Shown: piece after piece, positions 1 to 6,522 of the stretch
Layout: each line of letters opens with the position of its first letter
How positions within the stretch are numbered: position 1 is the first letter of the stretch
NCBI GenBank assembly: GCA_900538555.1
Contig: UPYI01000008.1
Span: 1 to 64,000 of the forward strand
Length of the DNA: 64,000 nucleotides
Reading direction: 5' to 3'
DNA from: an uncultured Porphyromonadaceae bacterium
Lineage (GTDB): Bacteria; Bacteroidota; Bacteroidia; Bacteroidales; Barnesiellaceae
The notes under the pieces: generated by a model
The model's database searches: none
Told to the model about the DNA's origin: nothing
Seen by the model: only the letters and a program-made list of their open reading frames with translations
Made by a program: the position numbers and the translations under genes

Positions 1-108
1 TTGTTTTTTGTATCCCCTTCTTAAAGGGATACCCGTCTCGTACTACTTTCGTCTATTGTAATGCTTTCAAGGATCTTTTCGCAACCGTTGTTTTTTCGTT
101 TGCGGATG

Positions 109-140
109 CAAAGGTAGATGGTTTTTATTTATCCACCAAA
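109..140 (-). promoter_or_regulatory. Canonical Bacteroidota promoter pointing left, out of the window
   Basis: On the minus strand TTTG (137-140) and TACCTTTG (109-116) are separated by 20 bp, matching the -33/-7 elements of the Bacteroidota primary sigma factor. It would start a transcript near position 103 for a gene lying beyond the left edge. Confidence 0.7.
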
Positions 141-299
141 TGTTTTTACAAGTTTTTTCGATTTATTTTTTACCTACCTACCGTTCCCCCTGATTGAGAA
201 GTAGATAGAACTTATCTTTTTTTGCGTGCAACCCCTTATTTTTTACTTCTCCGCCACACGGAGCACTCTTTTTACGTCATATTTATGCACCCCGCCTCG

Positions 300-431
300 C
301 TTCGGCATAGCCCGAACTCCGTTCGGCTCTGCTCTCAGCTAATCGAAAACGTTCATCACTATGCACCTTTTCTGCCTCGGCATAGCCCGAACCCTGTTCG
401 CCTCTGCTCTCGGCTAATCGAAAACGTTCAA
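300..431. repeat. Two direct copies of a ~57-bp palindromic repeat
   Basis: Copies start near 300 and 374. Each reads CGGCATAGCCCGAAC, a short loop, then a GTTCG-rich return arm, TCTGCTCTC(A/G)GC, and a shared tail TAATCGAAAACGTTCA. The centre can form a hairpin (GCATAGCCCGAAC against GTTCGGCTCTGC). Related elements lie at 37899-37956 and, in a promoter, at 57121-57330. The second copy contains the stop codon and last codons of the neighbouring minus-strand gene. Confidence 0.75.
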
Positions 432-887
432 TTTAAAGCGCAAGCGAAGACGTCCTTCGGCATAATCGTAGCTGATTATGGTGAACCTGCCGACAATTTC
501 GGAAGTATTCGAAACATGCAGCCCGGCACAGGGACAGGAATCGTAATCCCCGACATGAACAATACGCAGGGTATCGGTCGCTGCTTCGGGCAACCGGCTC
601 AGATCGAAACGTCCGGAGGCTTCCGCCCGCGAAATATACTCTTCGGTTACCGGCAAATGCCGGGATATAACTTCGTTCACCTGTCTTTCTATCATCCCGA
701 TCTGCTCTTCCGACAGCGGCGACTCGAAACAATAGTCGCATTTCGATTTTTTCTTTTCGATATGCGCTTCTACCGCCCTGCCGCAACCGAACAGATTCAC
801 CATCGTACGGTTCAATATATGCTCGACCGTGTGCATCGGAGCAATGGATGTTTCCCGGAACTTCGGGCTTGCCTGATTTATCTCCAT
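414..887 (-). CDS. AlaX-like alanyl-tRNA editing domain protein
   Basis: Small stand-alone protein (157 aa) resembling the second additional domain of threonyl/alanyl-tRNA synthetases, which hydrolyses mischarged tRNA. The sequence shows the two zinc-binding signatures of that fold: HTVEH near residues 19-23 and CAGLH in the C-terminal half. It is shorter than classic AlaX. The ATG at 887 was chosen because upstream in-frame starts would overlap the preceding gene; this start leaves a 14-nt gap, so the two genes probably form an operon. The C-terminal residues NVFD and the stop codon lie inside a repeat copy. The family is recognised by motif; the exact substrate is an inference. Confidence 0.75.
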   Translation of the reverse strand: MEINQASPKFRETSIAPMHTVEHILNRTMVNLFGCGRAVEAHIEKKKSKCDYCFESPLSEEQIGMIERQVNEVISRHLPVTEEYISRAEASGRFDLSRLPEAATDTLRIVHVGDYDSCPCAGLHVSNTSEIVGRFTIISYDYAEGRLRLRFKLNVFD

Positions 888-901
888 ATTTTCATTTTTA
901 T

Positions 902-1192
902 TCAAGAAATACAAAAAGCTCCGTAAGCCATACACAACAACAGTTGTAATATCCACGCCACTTCCCGCCGCTGGGAATAGCTTTTCCAGCTAAACACCGC
1001 CGACGCAAGTGCATAAACAGGAAAGATCATCGCCAACCAGCCTTCCGTACTCCGTGCCATAATTTCTACTGCCACCGTATCCCTGCTCCACAGCCATATC
1101 GGCGAGAGAAGTCCGGGCAACGCTGTCGCGACAGATACTATCTTAAACCACATCGGAGTCGGTTTTTCAACCTGCCGTTCTTCTTTGTCCAT
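902..1192 (-). CDS. Small membrane protein of unknown function
   Basis: A 96-aa protein beginning MDKEERQVEKPTPMWFK, with a charged N-terminus followed by three hydrophobic segments (roughly residues 17-33, 50-65 and 75-92), so probably an inner-membrane protein. I do not recognise a family. The ATG at 1192 was chosen over further-upstream starts because a canonical promoter (1241-1272, minus) places the transcription start about 40 nt ahead of it. It lies directly upstream of the AlaX-like gene on the same strand and is probably co-transcribed with it. Confidence 0.6.
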   Translation of the reverse strand: MDKEERQVEKPTPMWFKIVSVATALPGLLSPIWLWSRDTVAVEIMARSTEGWLAMIFPVYALASAVFSWKSYSQRREVAWILQLLLCMAYGAFCIS

Positions 1193-1240
1193 AATCCATG
1201 TTATATATAATAAGGTATAGCTGCAAACGGACAGCCCCGA

Positions 1241-1272
1241 CAAATATAACATGCTTCTTCATGTTTACCAAA
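1241..1272 (-). promoter_or_regulatory. Promoter for the small membrane protein operon
   Basis: Minus-strand TTTG (1269-1272), 20 bp, then TATATTTG (1241-1248). Spacing and both boxes fit the Bacteroidota consensus; the start point would be near 1235. Confidence 0.7.
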
Positions 1273-1400
1273 TTGCCAAAGAAAATACAACAAGCCCCGC
1301 CCAATAAGCACATAGCAGAATTAGCAACCGGAGCAAAGCATAACTTCCCGAATCAAGAACGAAATAAAAAGGAAGGGGCGAGTTACACCCGAATATTTCT

Positions 1401-1408
1401 TATTTTTG
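1401..1408 (+). promoter_or_regulatory. Candidate -7 element for the GNAT gene
   Basis: TATTTTTG matches TAnnTTTG. No TTTG lies at the expected upstream distance, so this is weaker than the other promoters. It would give a leader of about 115 nt. Confidence 0.4.
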
Positions 1409-1523
1409 CAATCGGACAGATCCGGACCAGCTAAGAGACTCCAAGCCGAAAGAAATCTCAAATTCAAATCCGCAGACAATTCAAGTCTATTTAAAATATT
1501 CCCCAGACAAAAAGAATCCGCCC

Positions 1524-2138
1524 ATGCTTCCCGAAAACAACCTACAAACAGCCTCTGATATTCAGAGCCCGATAATCAGAAAAGCCGTAGAAAGCGACCG
1601 TTACGACATAGCCCTCTGCATTGCCGAAGGATTTAAAAAAGATTTTTCTTTCTTCTGCAAGAATCCAAAGAGTGTAGCTAATGCCCTTGTAGCCGGCATA
1701 CGGATAGAAAGATTCTATATTGCCGAAAAAGCAAATGAGACAGTGGCAGTGGCTGGCATTTCGGACCATACCGGCAGAGCGGTTTATACCGACTATCACG
1801 CATTGTGCAAATATTTCGGGTGGATAAAGGGTTCATTCGCCAAACTCGTTCTAAAACCGGAATTCGAACGTGCCCTGCCTTATCCGTCCGGCACGGGATT
1901 TATTGAGTTCGTTGCCGTCAAAGCCCCGTATCGCCGACAAGGCATAGCCACCGACCTACTTCTTGAAAGCATGAAGATCGCAGCGTATTCTGAATATATA
2001 TTGGACGTGATTGCAGAAAATATTCCAGCAATGAACTGTTATCGCAAAATCGGTTTTCAAGAGATCGGCAGAGACAAGGCGCAAAACAAGTATGCAAAAG
2101 TTTACATGAGGAAAAGAAACAGTCTGTCAAACCGATAA
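1524..2138 (+). CDS. GNAT family N-acetyltransferase
   Basis: A 204-aa protein with the GNAT fold. The acetyl-CoA pyrophosphate-binding loop is visible as RRQGIATDLLLESM in the C-terminal half, preceded by the beta-strand FIEFVAVKAPY and followed by the usual terminal NCYRKIGFQEIGR segment. GNAT enzymes transfer an acetyl group from acetyl-CoA to an amine; the acceptor cannot be told from the sequence. It has its own candidate promoter at 1401-1408 and stands alone between divergent genes and panB, so there is no operon context for its role. Confidence 0.8.
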   Translation: MLPENNLQTASDIQSPIIRKAVESDRYDIALCIAEGFKKDFSFFCKNPKSVANALVAGIRIERFYIAEKANETVAVAGISDHTGRAVYTDYHALCKYFGWIKGSFAKLVLKPEFERALPYPSGTGFIEFVAVKAPYRRQGIATDLLLESMKIAAYSEYILDVIAENIPAMNCYRKIGFQEIGRDKAQNKYAKVYMRKRNSLSNR

Positions 2139-2224
2139 AGTCTAAAATATGAAATCTTCATCGCATCAGATGTTTTATTAAAAAAATTTGCGCACCTTTG
2201 CACGAAATTTTAAAACCTTATTTT

Positions 2225-3043
2225 ATGTCTACTTATACAGAAGATACACGTAAAGTGACTACTCATCGCCTCATCGAGATGAAACAGAGAGGTGAAAAAA
2301 TATCCATGCTTACCGCATACGACTACTCCATGGCAACTTTGATCGATCAAGCAGGCATAGACGCCATTCTTGTCGGAGACTCCGCATCGAATGTCATGGC
2401 GGGTAATGTCACTACTCTTCCGATCACACTCGACCAAATGATTTATCATGGCAAATCGGTTGTACGCGCCGTCAAACGCGCATTGGTCGTGGTCGATATG
2501 CCATTCGGGTCATATCAAGGAAACTCGAAGGAGGCTGTCGCATCCGCTATCCGTATTATGAAAGAGACACACGCCGACTGCGTAAAGATGGAAGGTGGTG
2601 CAGAAATACGGGAATCTATCGAACGGATTCTTAGTGCAGGTATTCCGGTTATGGGACACCTCGGACTTACACCGCAATCGATCAATAAATTCGGCACATA
2701 TACCGTACGTGCCAAAGAGGAAGCCGAAGCACGGAAGCTGATCGAGGATGCGCATCTTCTCGAAGAGATAGGCTGCTTCGCCATCGTTCTCGAAAAGATT
2801 CCTGCCGCATTGGCTGCCCGGGTAGCCCAAGAACTTACCATTCCCATCATCGGTATCGGAGCGGGAGGCGGTGTAGACGGACAGGTATTGGTAATGCACG
2901 ACATGTTGGGTATCAACAAAGGTTTTTCGCCCCGGTTCCTGCGCCGCTATGCCGATCTGAGTACAATCATTACAGAAGGTGTGCAACATTATATCCAAGA
3001 TGTAAAGACACAAGACTTCCCGAACGAGAAAGAACAATATTAA
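2225..3043 (+). CDS. panB: 3-methyl-2-oxobutanoate hydroxymethyltransferase
   Basis: PanB (272 aa, normal family length) makes ketopantoate from 2-oxoisovalerate and methylenetetrahydrofolate, the first committed step of pantothenate and CoA synthesis in the cytoplasm. Family landmarks are clear: MLTAYDYSMA, ILVGDSASNVMAG (Mg/substrate-binding Asp), VVDMPFGSYQ, VKMEGG and VMGHLGLTPQS, with IIGIGAGGGVDGQVLV near the C-terminus. The start at 2225 begins MSTYTEDTRK; an earlier in-frame codon would run into the promoter, where CACCTTTG (2193-2200) approximates the -7 box. A strong terminator follows at 3062-3096. No panC or panD is adjacent. Confidence 0.95.
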   Translation: MSTYTEDTRKVTTHRLIEMKQRGEKISMLTAYDYSMATLIDQAGIDAILVGDSASNVMAGNVTTLPITLDQMIYHGKSVVRAVKRALVVVDMPFGSYQGNSKEAVASAIRIMKETHADCVKMEGGAEIRESIERILSAGIPVMGHLGLTPQSINKFGTYTVRAKEEAEARKLIEDAHLLEEIGCFAIVLEKIPAALAARVAQELTIPIIGIGAGGGVDGQVLVMHDMLGINKGFSPRFLRRYADLSTIITEGVQHYIQDVKTQDFPNEKEQY

Positions 3044-3061
3044 TCACACGTATATACAAGC

Positions 3062-3096
3062 AAAAAAAACGCGCCGGAAAACCGGCGCGTTTTTTT
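3062..3096. terminator. Bidirectional terminator between panB and mscL
   Basis: Perfect 9-bp GC stem ACGCGCCGG/CCGGCGCGT with an AAAA loop, flanked by an A-run on the left and a T-run on the right, so it works for both convergent genes. Confidence 0.9.
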
Positions 3097-3115
3097 GTTC
3101 AAACAGGTTCGTGGA

Positions 3116-3559
3116 TTATTTCCGGTCTTTTCCCAAAAGATCGCGGATCTCGGTGAGCAACTTCACTTCATCCGACGGTTCGGGTACAGGAGCCGGTGCA
3201 GGAGCTGCTTCTACCGGTTCTTCTTTCTTTCTCGAAAGTTTAGCAATCAATTTGATAAACAAGAATATCGAGAATGCAATGATCAGAAAATCGAAGGTTG
3301 CCTGCAAGAAGTTTCCATAGTTGAGCGTAACAGCCGCTTTCTCTACACCGTCCACTACTTCCGCCGGCTTCATTACCCACTTCAAATCGGTAAAGTTCAC
3401 GCCTCCGATCAACAGACCTATCGGCGGCATGATGATGTCTGCAACCACCGAAGAGACGATTTTACCGAAGGCACCACCGATAATCACACCGACTGCCATG
3501 TCAATGACGTTGCCCCTCATAGCAAACGCCTTAAATTCTGAAAGAAATTTGCTTTTCAT
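3116..3559 (-). CDS. mscL: Large-conductance mechanosensitive channel MscL
   Basis: MscL (147 aa) is the homopentameric inner-membrane channel that opens at high membrane tension during osmotic downshock. The N-terminal amphipathic helix and TM1 are visible in FKAFAMRGNVIDMAVGV and IIGGAFGKIVSSVVADII; TM2 is FDFLIIAFSIFLFIKLI, followed by the charged RKKEE cluster. A Pro/Ala-rich linker then leads to the C-terminal bundle helix SDEVKLLTEIRDLLGK. ATG codons at 3565 and 3559 are both possible; I chose the inner one because homologues begin close to FLSEFK. It is convergent with panB and a single-gene unit. Confidence 0.95.
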   Translation of the reverse strand: MKSKFLSEFKAFAMRGNVIDMAVGVIIGGAFGKIVSSVVADIIMPPIGLLIGGVNFTDLKWVMKPAEVVDGVEKAAVTLNYGNFLQATFDFLIIAFSIFLFIKLIAKLSRKKEEPVEAAPAPAPVPEPSDEVKLLTEIRDLLGKDRK

Positions 3560-3689
3560 AACCATTTACAATTAGAAATATAACATTAAACATATCAATC
3601 GTTTCGTACCATCACTCATACAACAAAACAAATAAAGAAATTTTTCTTTTATTTTTCTTTTGCATGAATACTTATTCAAAAAAAAACGC

Positions 3690-3697
3690 TACCTTTG
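3690..3697 (+). promoter_or_regulatory. TACCTTTG -7 element ahead of the micro-lipoprotein and gap
   Basis: Exact TAnnTTTG match 33 nt before the ATG at 3730. No well-spaced -33 box is visible. No comparable element lies immediately before gap, so gap may be transcribed from here. Confidence 0.55.
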
Positions 3698-3729
3698 TGC
3701 CGAATTAAAAAACAGAGATAAGAAACAAG

Positions 3730-3804
3730 ATGAAAAATATCGTTTATTTACTTATTGTTCTGTTAATTACACTCTGCGGTTGTTCCACACCGTGCGGATG
3801 CTGA
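3730..3804 (+). CDS. 24-residue micro-lipoprotein
   Basis: An ATG downstream of a consensus -7 box opens a 24-codon frame: a Lys-Asn start, a hydrophobic stretch IVYLLIVLLITL, and a lipobox LCGC at residues 15-18. Cleavage before Cys18 would leave a mature lipopeptide of only seven residues, CSTPCGC, with three cysteines. It lies 109 nt upstream of gap on the same strand. Many gene finders would miss it because of its size. What is seen: promoter, start, signal peptide and lipobox. That it is translated and lipidated is inference; no function can be assigned. Confidence 0.55.
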   Translation: MKNIVYLLIVLLITLCGCSTPCGC

Positions 3805-3913
3805 ACAATTTTCTACGGCAAAGAAACACATTTTTTTGCTTTTAGACAAAAGAGTTTTATATAAGGTAAAAAAATTTTGATTTTCATTCAATAACATTTA
3901 AAGTTTAATTACA

Positions 3914-4924
3914 ATGATTAAAGTAGGTATCAATGGTTTCGGCCGTATCGGACGTTTTGTTTTCCGTGCTGCCCAAACAAGAAATGACATTGAAATTGTA
4001 GGTATTAACGACCTCTGTCCGGTAGACTATTTGGCTTATATGCTGAAATACGACACTATGCACGGACAATTCGACGGCACTATCGAAGCTGACGTTGAAA
4101 AAAGCCAACTGATCGTAAACGGTAAAGTAATCCGCGTTACAGCAGAAAAAGATCCTGCAAACTTGAAATGGAACGAAATCGGCGCAGAATATGTTGTTGA
4201 ATCGACCGGTCTCTTCTTGACAAAAGAAAAAGCACAAGCTCACATCGCAGCCGGTGCTAAATACGTTGTTATGTCCGCTCCTTCGAAAGACGACACCCCG
4301 ATGTTCGTATGCGGCGTAAACTTCGATTCTTATGTAAAAGGAACTCAATTCGTTTCCAATGCTTCTTGTACGACCAACTGCTTGGCTCCTATCGCAAAAG
4401 TATTGAACGACAAATGGGGTATCACCGACGGTTTGATGACTACGGTTCACTCTACTACCGCTACTCAAAAAACAGTTGATGGTCCGTCTATGAAAGACTG
4501 GCGCGGTGGCCGTGCAGCTTCCGGCAACATCATCCCCTCTTCTACGGGTGCAGCAAAAGCAGTAGGTAAAGTTATCCCCGAATTGAACGGCAAATTGACG
4601 GGTATGTCTATGCGTGTTCCGACTTTGGACGTATCGGTTGTAGACTTGACAGTTAATTTGGCTAAACCGGCTACTTATGCAGAAATCTGCGCAGCTATGA
4701 AAGCAGCTTCCGAAGGCGAATTGAAAGGTGTTCTGGGATATACCGAAGATGCAGTCGTATCTTCCGACTTCCTCGGCGACACTCGCACTTCTATCTTCGA
4801 TGCAAAAGCTGGTATCGCTTTGACGGATACTTTCGTAAAAGTTGTATCTTGGTACGACAACGAGATCGGTTACTCCAACAAAGTTCTCGAACTCATCGCC
4901 CACATGGCAAAAGTAAACGCTTAA
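3914..4924 (+). CDS. gap: Glyceraldehyde-3-phosphate dehydrogenase, type I
   Basis: GAPDH (336 aa) oxidises glyceraldehyde-3-phosphate to 1,3-bisphosphoglycerate with NAD in glycolysis. The Rossmann start INGFGRIGRFVFRAA, the active-site SNASCTTNCLAP with its catalytic Cys, the phosphate-site segment GRAASGNIIPSSTGAAKAVG and the C-terminal SWYDNEIGYSN are all present. The gene uses a narrow set of favoured codons (many GGT, GTA, AAA, GAA), as expected of a very highly expressed gene. It is followed at once by a terminator hairpin. It may share the promoter at 3690 with the micro-lipoprotein. Confidence 0.97.
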   Translation: MIKVGINGFGRIGRFVFRAAQTRNDIEIVGINDLCPVDYLAYMLKYDTMHGQFDGTIEADVEKSQLIVNGKVIRVTAEKDPANLKWNEIGAEYVVESTGLFLTKEKAQAHIAAGAKYVVMSAPSKDDTPMFVCGVNFDSYVKGTQFVSNASCTTNCLAPIAKVLNDKWGITDGLMTTVHSTTATQKTVDGPSMKDWRGGRAASGNIIPSSTGAAKAVGKVIPELNGKLTGMSMRVPTLDVSVVDLTVNLAKPATYAEICAAMKAASEGELKGVLGYTEDAVVSSDFLGDTRTSIFDAKAGIALTDTFVKVVSWYDNEIGYSNKVLELIAHMAKVNA

Positions 4925-4944
4925 TCGTTTCTTTAATAAAAACA

Positions 4945-4978
4945 AGAAGGGGTTGTCCGATCAGACAACCCCTTTCTG
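4945..4978. terminator. Terminator between gap and the convergent lipoprotein gene
   Basis: Eleven-base perfect stem AAGGGGTTGTC/GACAACCCCTT (4947-4957 with 4964-4974) and a six-base loop. It sits between convergent genes and could serve both. Confidence 0.8.
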
Positions 4979-5014
4979 TTTCCTACAATTCCAAAGCAAA
5001 GAACCCGGAGACCA

Positions 5015-6499
5015 TCAATACTCCATGTTTTGGGGATCGAAGCAGGTCCAACCTTCAAGCCAATTATCGGAAGCATCACGGAATGCTCCGACATATCCGC
5101 CGTCGCTGTCGAGCAGGGACGATACCGGACAATAATTCTGTCCTACGTTCATCGGGTCGGTAAGGTTGAGTTGCTCCTCAGTCATCACCTTGTTGTTCGG
5201 ATTGGAGAGGAAGAATGTATGGGAAAAAGAATCGCGCGTCCTATCTTCCGTGCCGGTAGCATAATCGTAGAAATAATCTTCATAGAGTTTGTTCCGATCG
5301 GTACCGATCACCCCCATACCCGCGAAAATTATGTTGTCAAGGATGAAATCGCCATTCTGTGCATATTTGACCGTATTACCTTTTTCACCGTCTATTATCA
5401 ACCCGATGGGGTATCCTACGGCAAGCAGATTCTCCGCATTCAGTTTGCTGCCGCGGCGTATCTGCATGGCTGCCTGAAAGAGACCGAGTTTAGAGCCGTT
5501 ATTAGGATATACGCTTCCGGCAGTGATATATTCCGATGTATTCTCGAAACCGGCATTCTTGGAGGTCATCGGGCCAATGAATGTTACATGACGGAACTTG
5601 GCTGTGGTAAAGGGTGTGGTCTCGGCACCGCTTGCATTGTTATCGCTTTCAAAACCATTGGATTGCGATGTATCGGCAATACGGGGATCTCGCACCGAGA
5701 GACAATATTCCACTGTGCCGCTAAATCCGTTATCGGTATCGAACTCGTCGTCCCATCCCTTGTAGGCTACAAGATATTTGCAATCGACCGCACCACCGAA
5801 CCATTCGAAAGAATCGTCATTGGAATAAGACACCTGAATGTGGTCGATTATCGTACCCTTTCCTACCGAACCGAAAGTAATACCGTTAATTTCCTTGTCG
5901 GTATCGAAAGGATAACCGGCAAACTCGACACGCACATATTGATATACCCCGGAATTGTCGTTATCGTTGTCGCCTCCGTGGATTGTCGTAGGTCCGCCTT
6001 CGATCTGCATGGTGTTCTGATTGTTACGGGCACGCCCACAGATAATAAGTCCGCCCCAGTCACCGGGACGACGGCTACCGGGAGCCTGTGCCGAAGTCAT
6101 GACCACCGGCGACTCCTTGCTGCCATTCATTTCAACATATCCACCCGGCTCTACGATCAGAGCCGCCATAGTCTGTTTGTCGCCCTTGATTACAGTTCCG
6201 GCGGGAATACGGAGCTTCGCACCGTTATCGACATACACCCAGCCTTTCAGAAGATACGTGCCCTTTTCAAGAGTTACGTCTCCGGTGAAATGGTAATGCT
6301 GCGCACCGTTGCCGAGCTCTTTCCCCTCGTTGAAAAGAATCCCGTTACTATATGCCACATTTCCTTTGTACGTTACGTCCGGGTCTTGGGACGTAGAGGT
6401 AGGTTCATCGTTCGAAGAACACGATGCCATCGAAAACGATACCACGACAGCAGCTCCTGCTACAAAGAGCTTTACCAGTTTTGAAAAATTAGTTTTCAT
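5015..6499 (-). CDS. Surface lipoprotein with predicted beta-helix fold, partner of a TonB-dependent receptor
   Basis: A 494-aa lipoprotein: signal peptide with lipobox SMASCSS, then a Ser/Asp/Glu/Pro linker. After it comes a domain that looks like a parallel beta-helix: YLLKGWVYVDNGAKLRIPAG and VIKGDKQTMAALIVEPGG resemble successive rungs, and DWGGLIICGRA, FEWFGGAVDCKYLVAYKGWDD follow. This family usually sits beside a TonB-dependent receptor in Bacteroidota, as here: it starts 23 nt after the receptor's stop codon on the same strand, so the two form an operon. It probably sits on the outer membrane and helps capture the receptor's substrate. That substrate is not apparent; it is not a SusD-type helical protein. 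Confidence 0.75.
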   Translation of the reverse strand: MKTNFSKLVKLFVAGAAVVVSFSMASCSSNDEPTSTSQDPDVTYKGNVAYSNGILFNEGKELGNGAQHYHFTGDVTLEKGTYLLKGWVYVDNGAKLRIPAGTVIKGDKQTMAALIVEPGGYVEMNGSKESPVVMTSAQAPGSRRPGDWGGLIICGRARNNQNTMQIEGGPTTIHGGDNDNDNSGVYQYVRVEFAGYPFDTDKEINGITFGSVGKGTIIDHIQVSYSNDDSFEWFGGAVDCKYLVAYKGWDDEFDTDNGFSGTVEYCLSVRDPRIADTSQSNGFESDNNASGAETTPFTTAKFRHVTFIGPMTSKNAGFENTSEYITAGSVYPNNGSKLGLFQAAMQIRRGSKLNAENLLAVGYPIGLIIDGEKGNTVKYAQNGDFILDNIIFAGMGVIGTDRNKLYEDYFYDYATGTEDRTRDSFSHTFFLSNPNNKVMTEEQLNLTDPMNVGQNYCPVSSLLDSDGGYVGAFRDASDNWLEGWTCFDPQNMEY

Positions 6500-6522
6500 A
6501 CTCTTAAATTTTTGATAATTGG

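Larger units (their letters stand above)
1193..1523. other. Intergenic region with divergent promoters
   Basis: This 331-bp stretch has no convincing gene. It carries a minus-strand promoter at 1241-1272 and a plus-strand TATTTTTG element at 1401-1408. Nothing else stands out in it. Confidence 0.6.

Noticed and set aside
10..32. Hairpin GTATCCC...GGGATAC near the left edge, considered as a terminator
   Set aside because: No T-run follows on either strand, and it would lie in the leader of the leftward transcript; it may simply be a leader structure.
3905..4945. Long open frame antisense to gap (346 codons), and similar long antisense frames over the lipoprotein, receptor and korA genes
   Set aside because: The sense genes have clear families. 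The antisense frames arise from codon bias in highly expressed or GC-balanced genes and have no starts, promoters or recognised domains.
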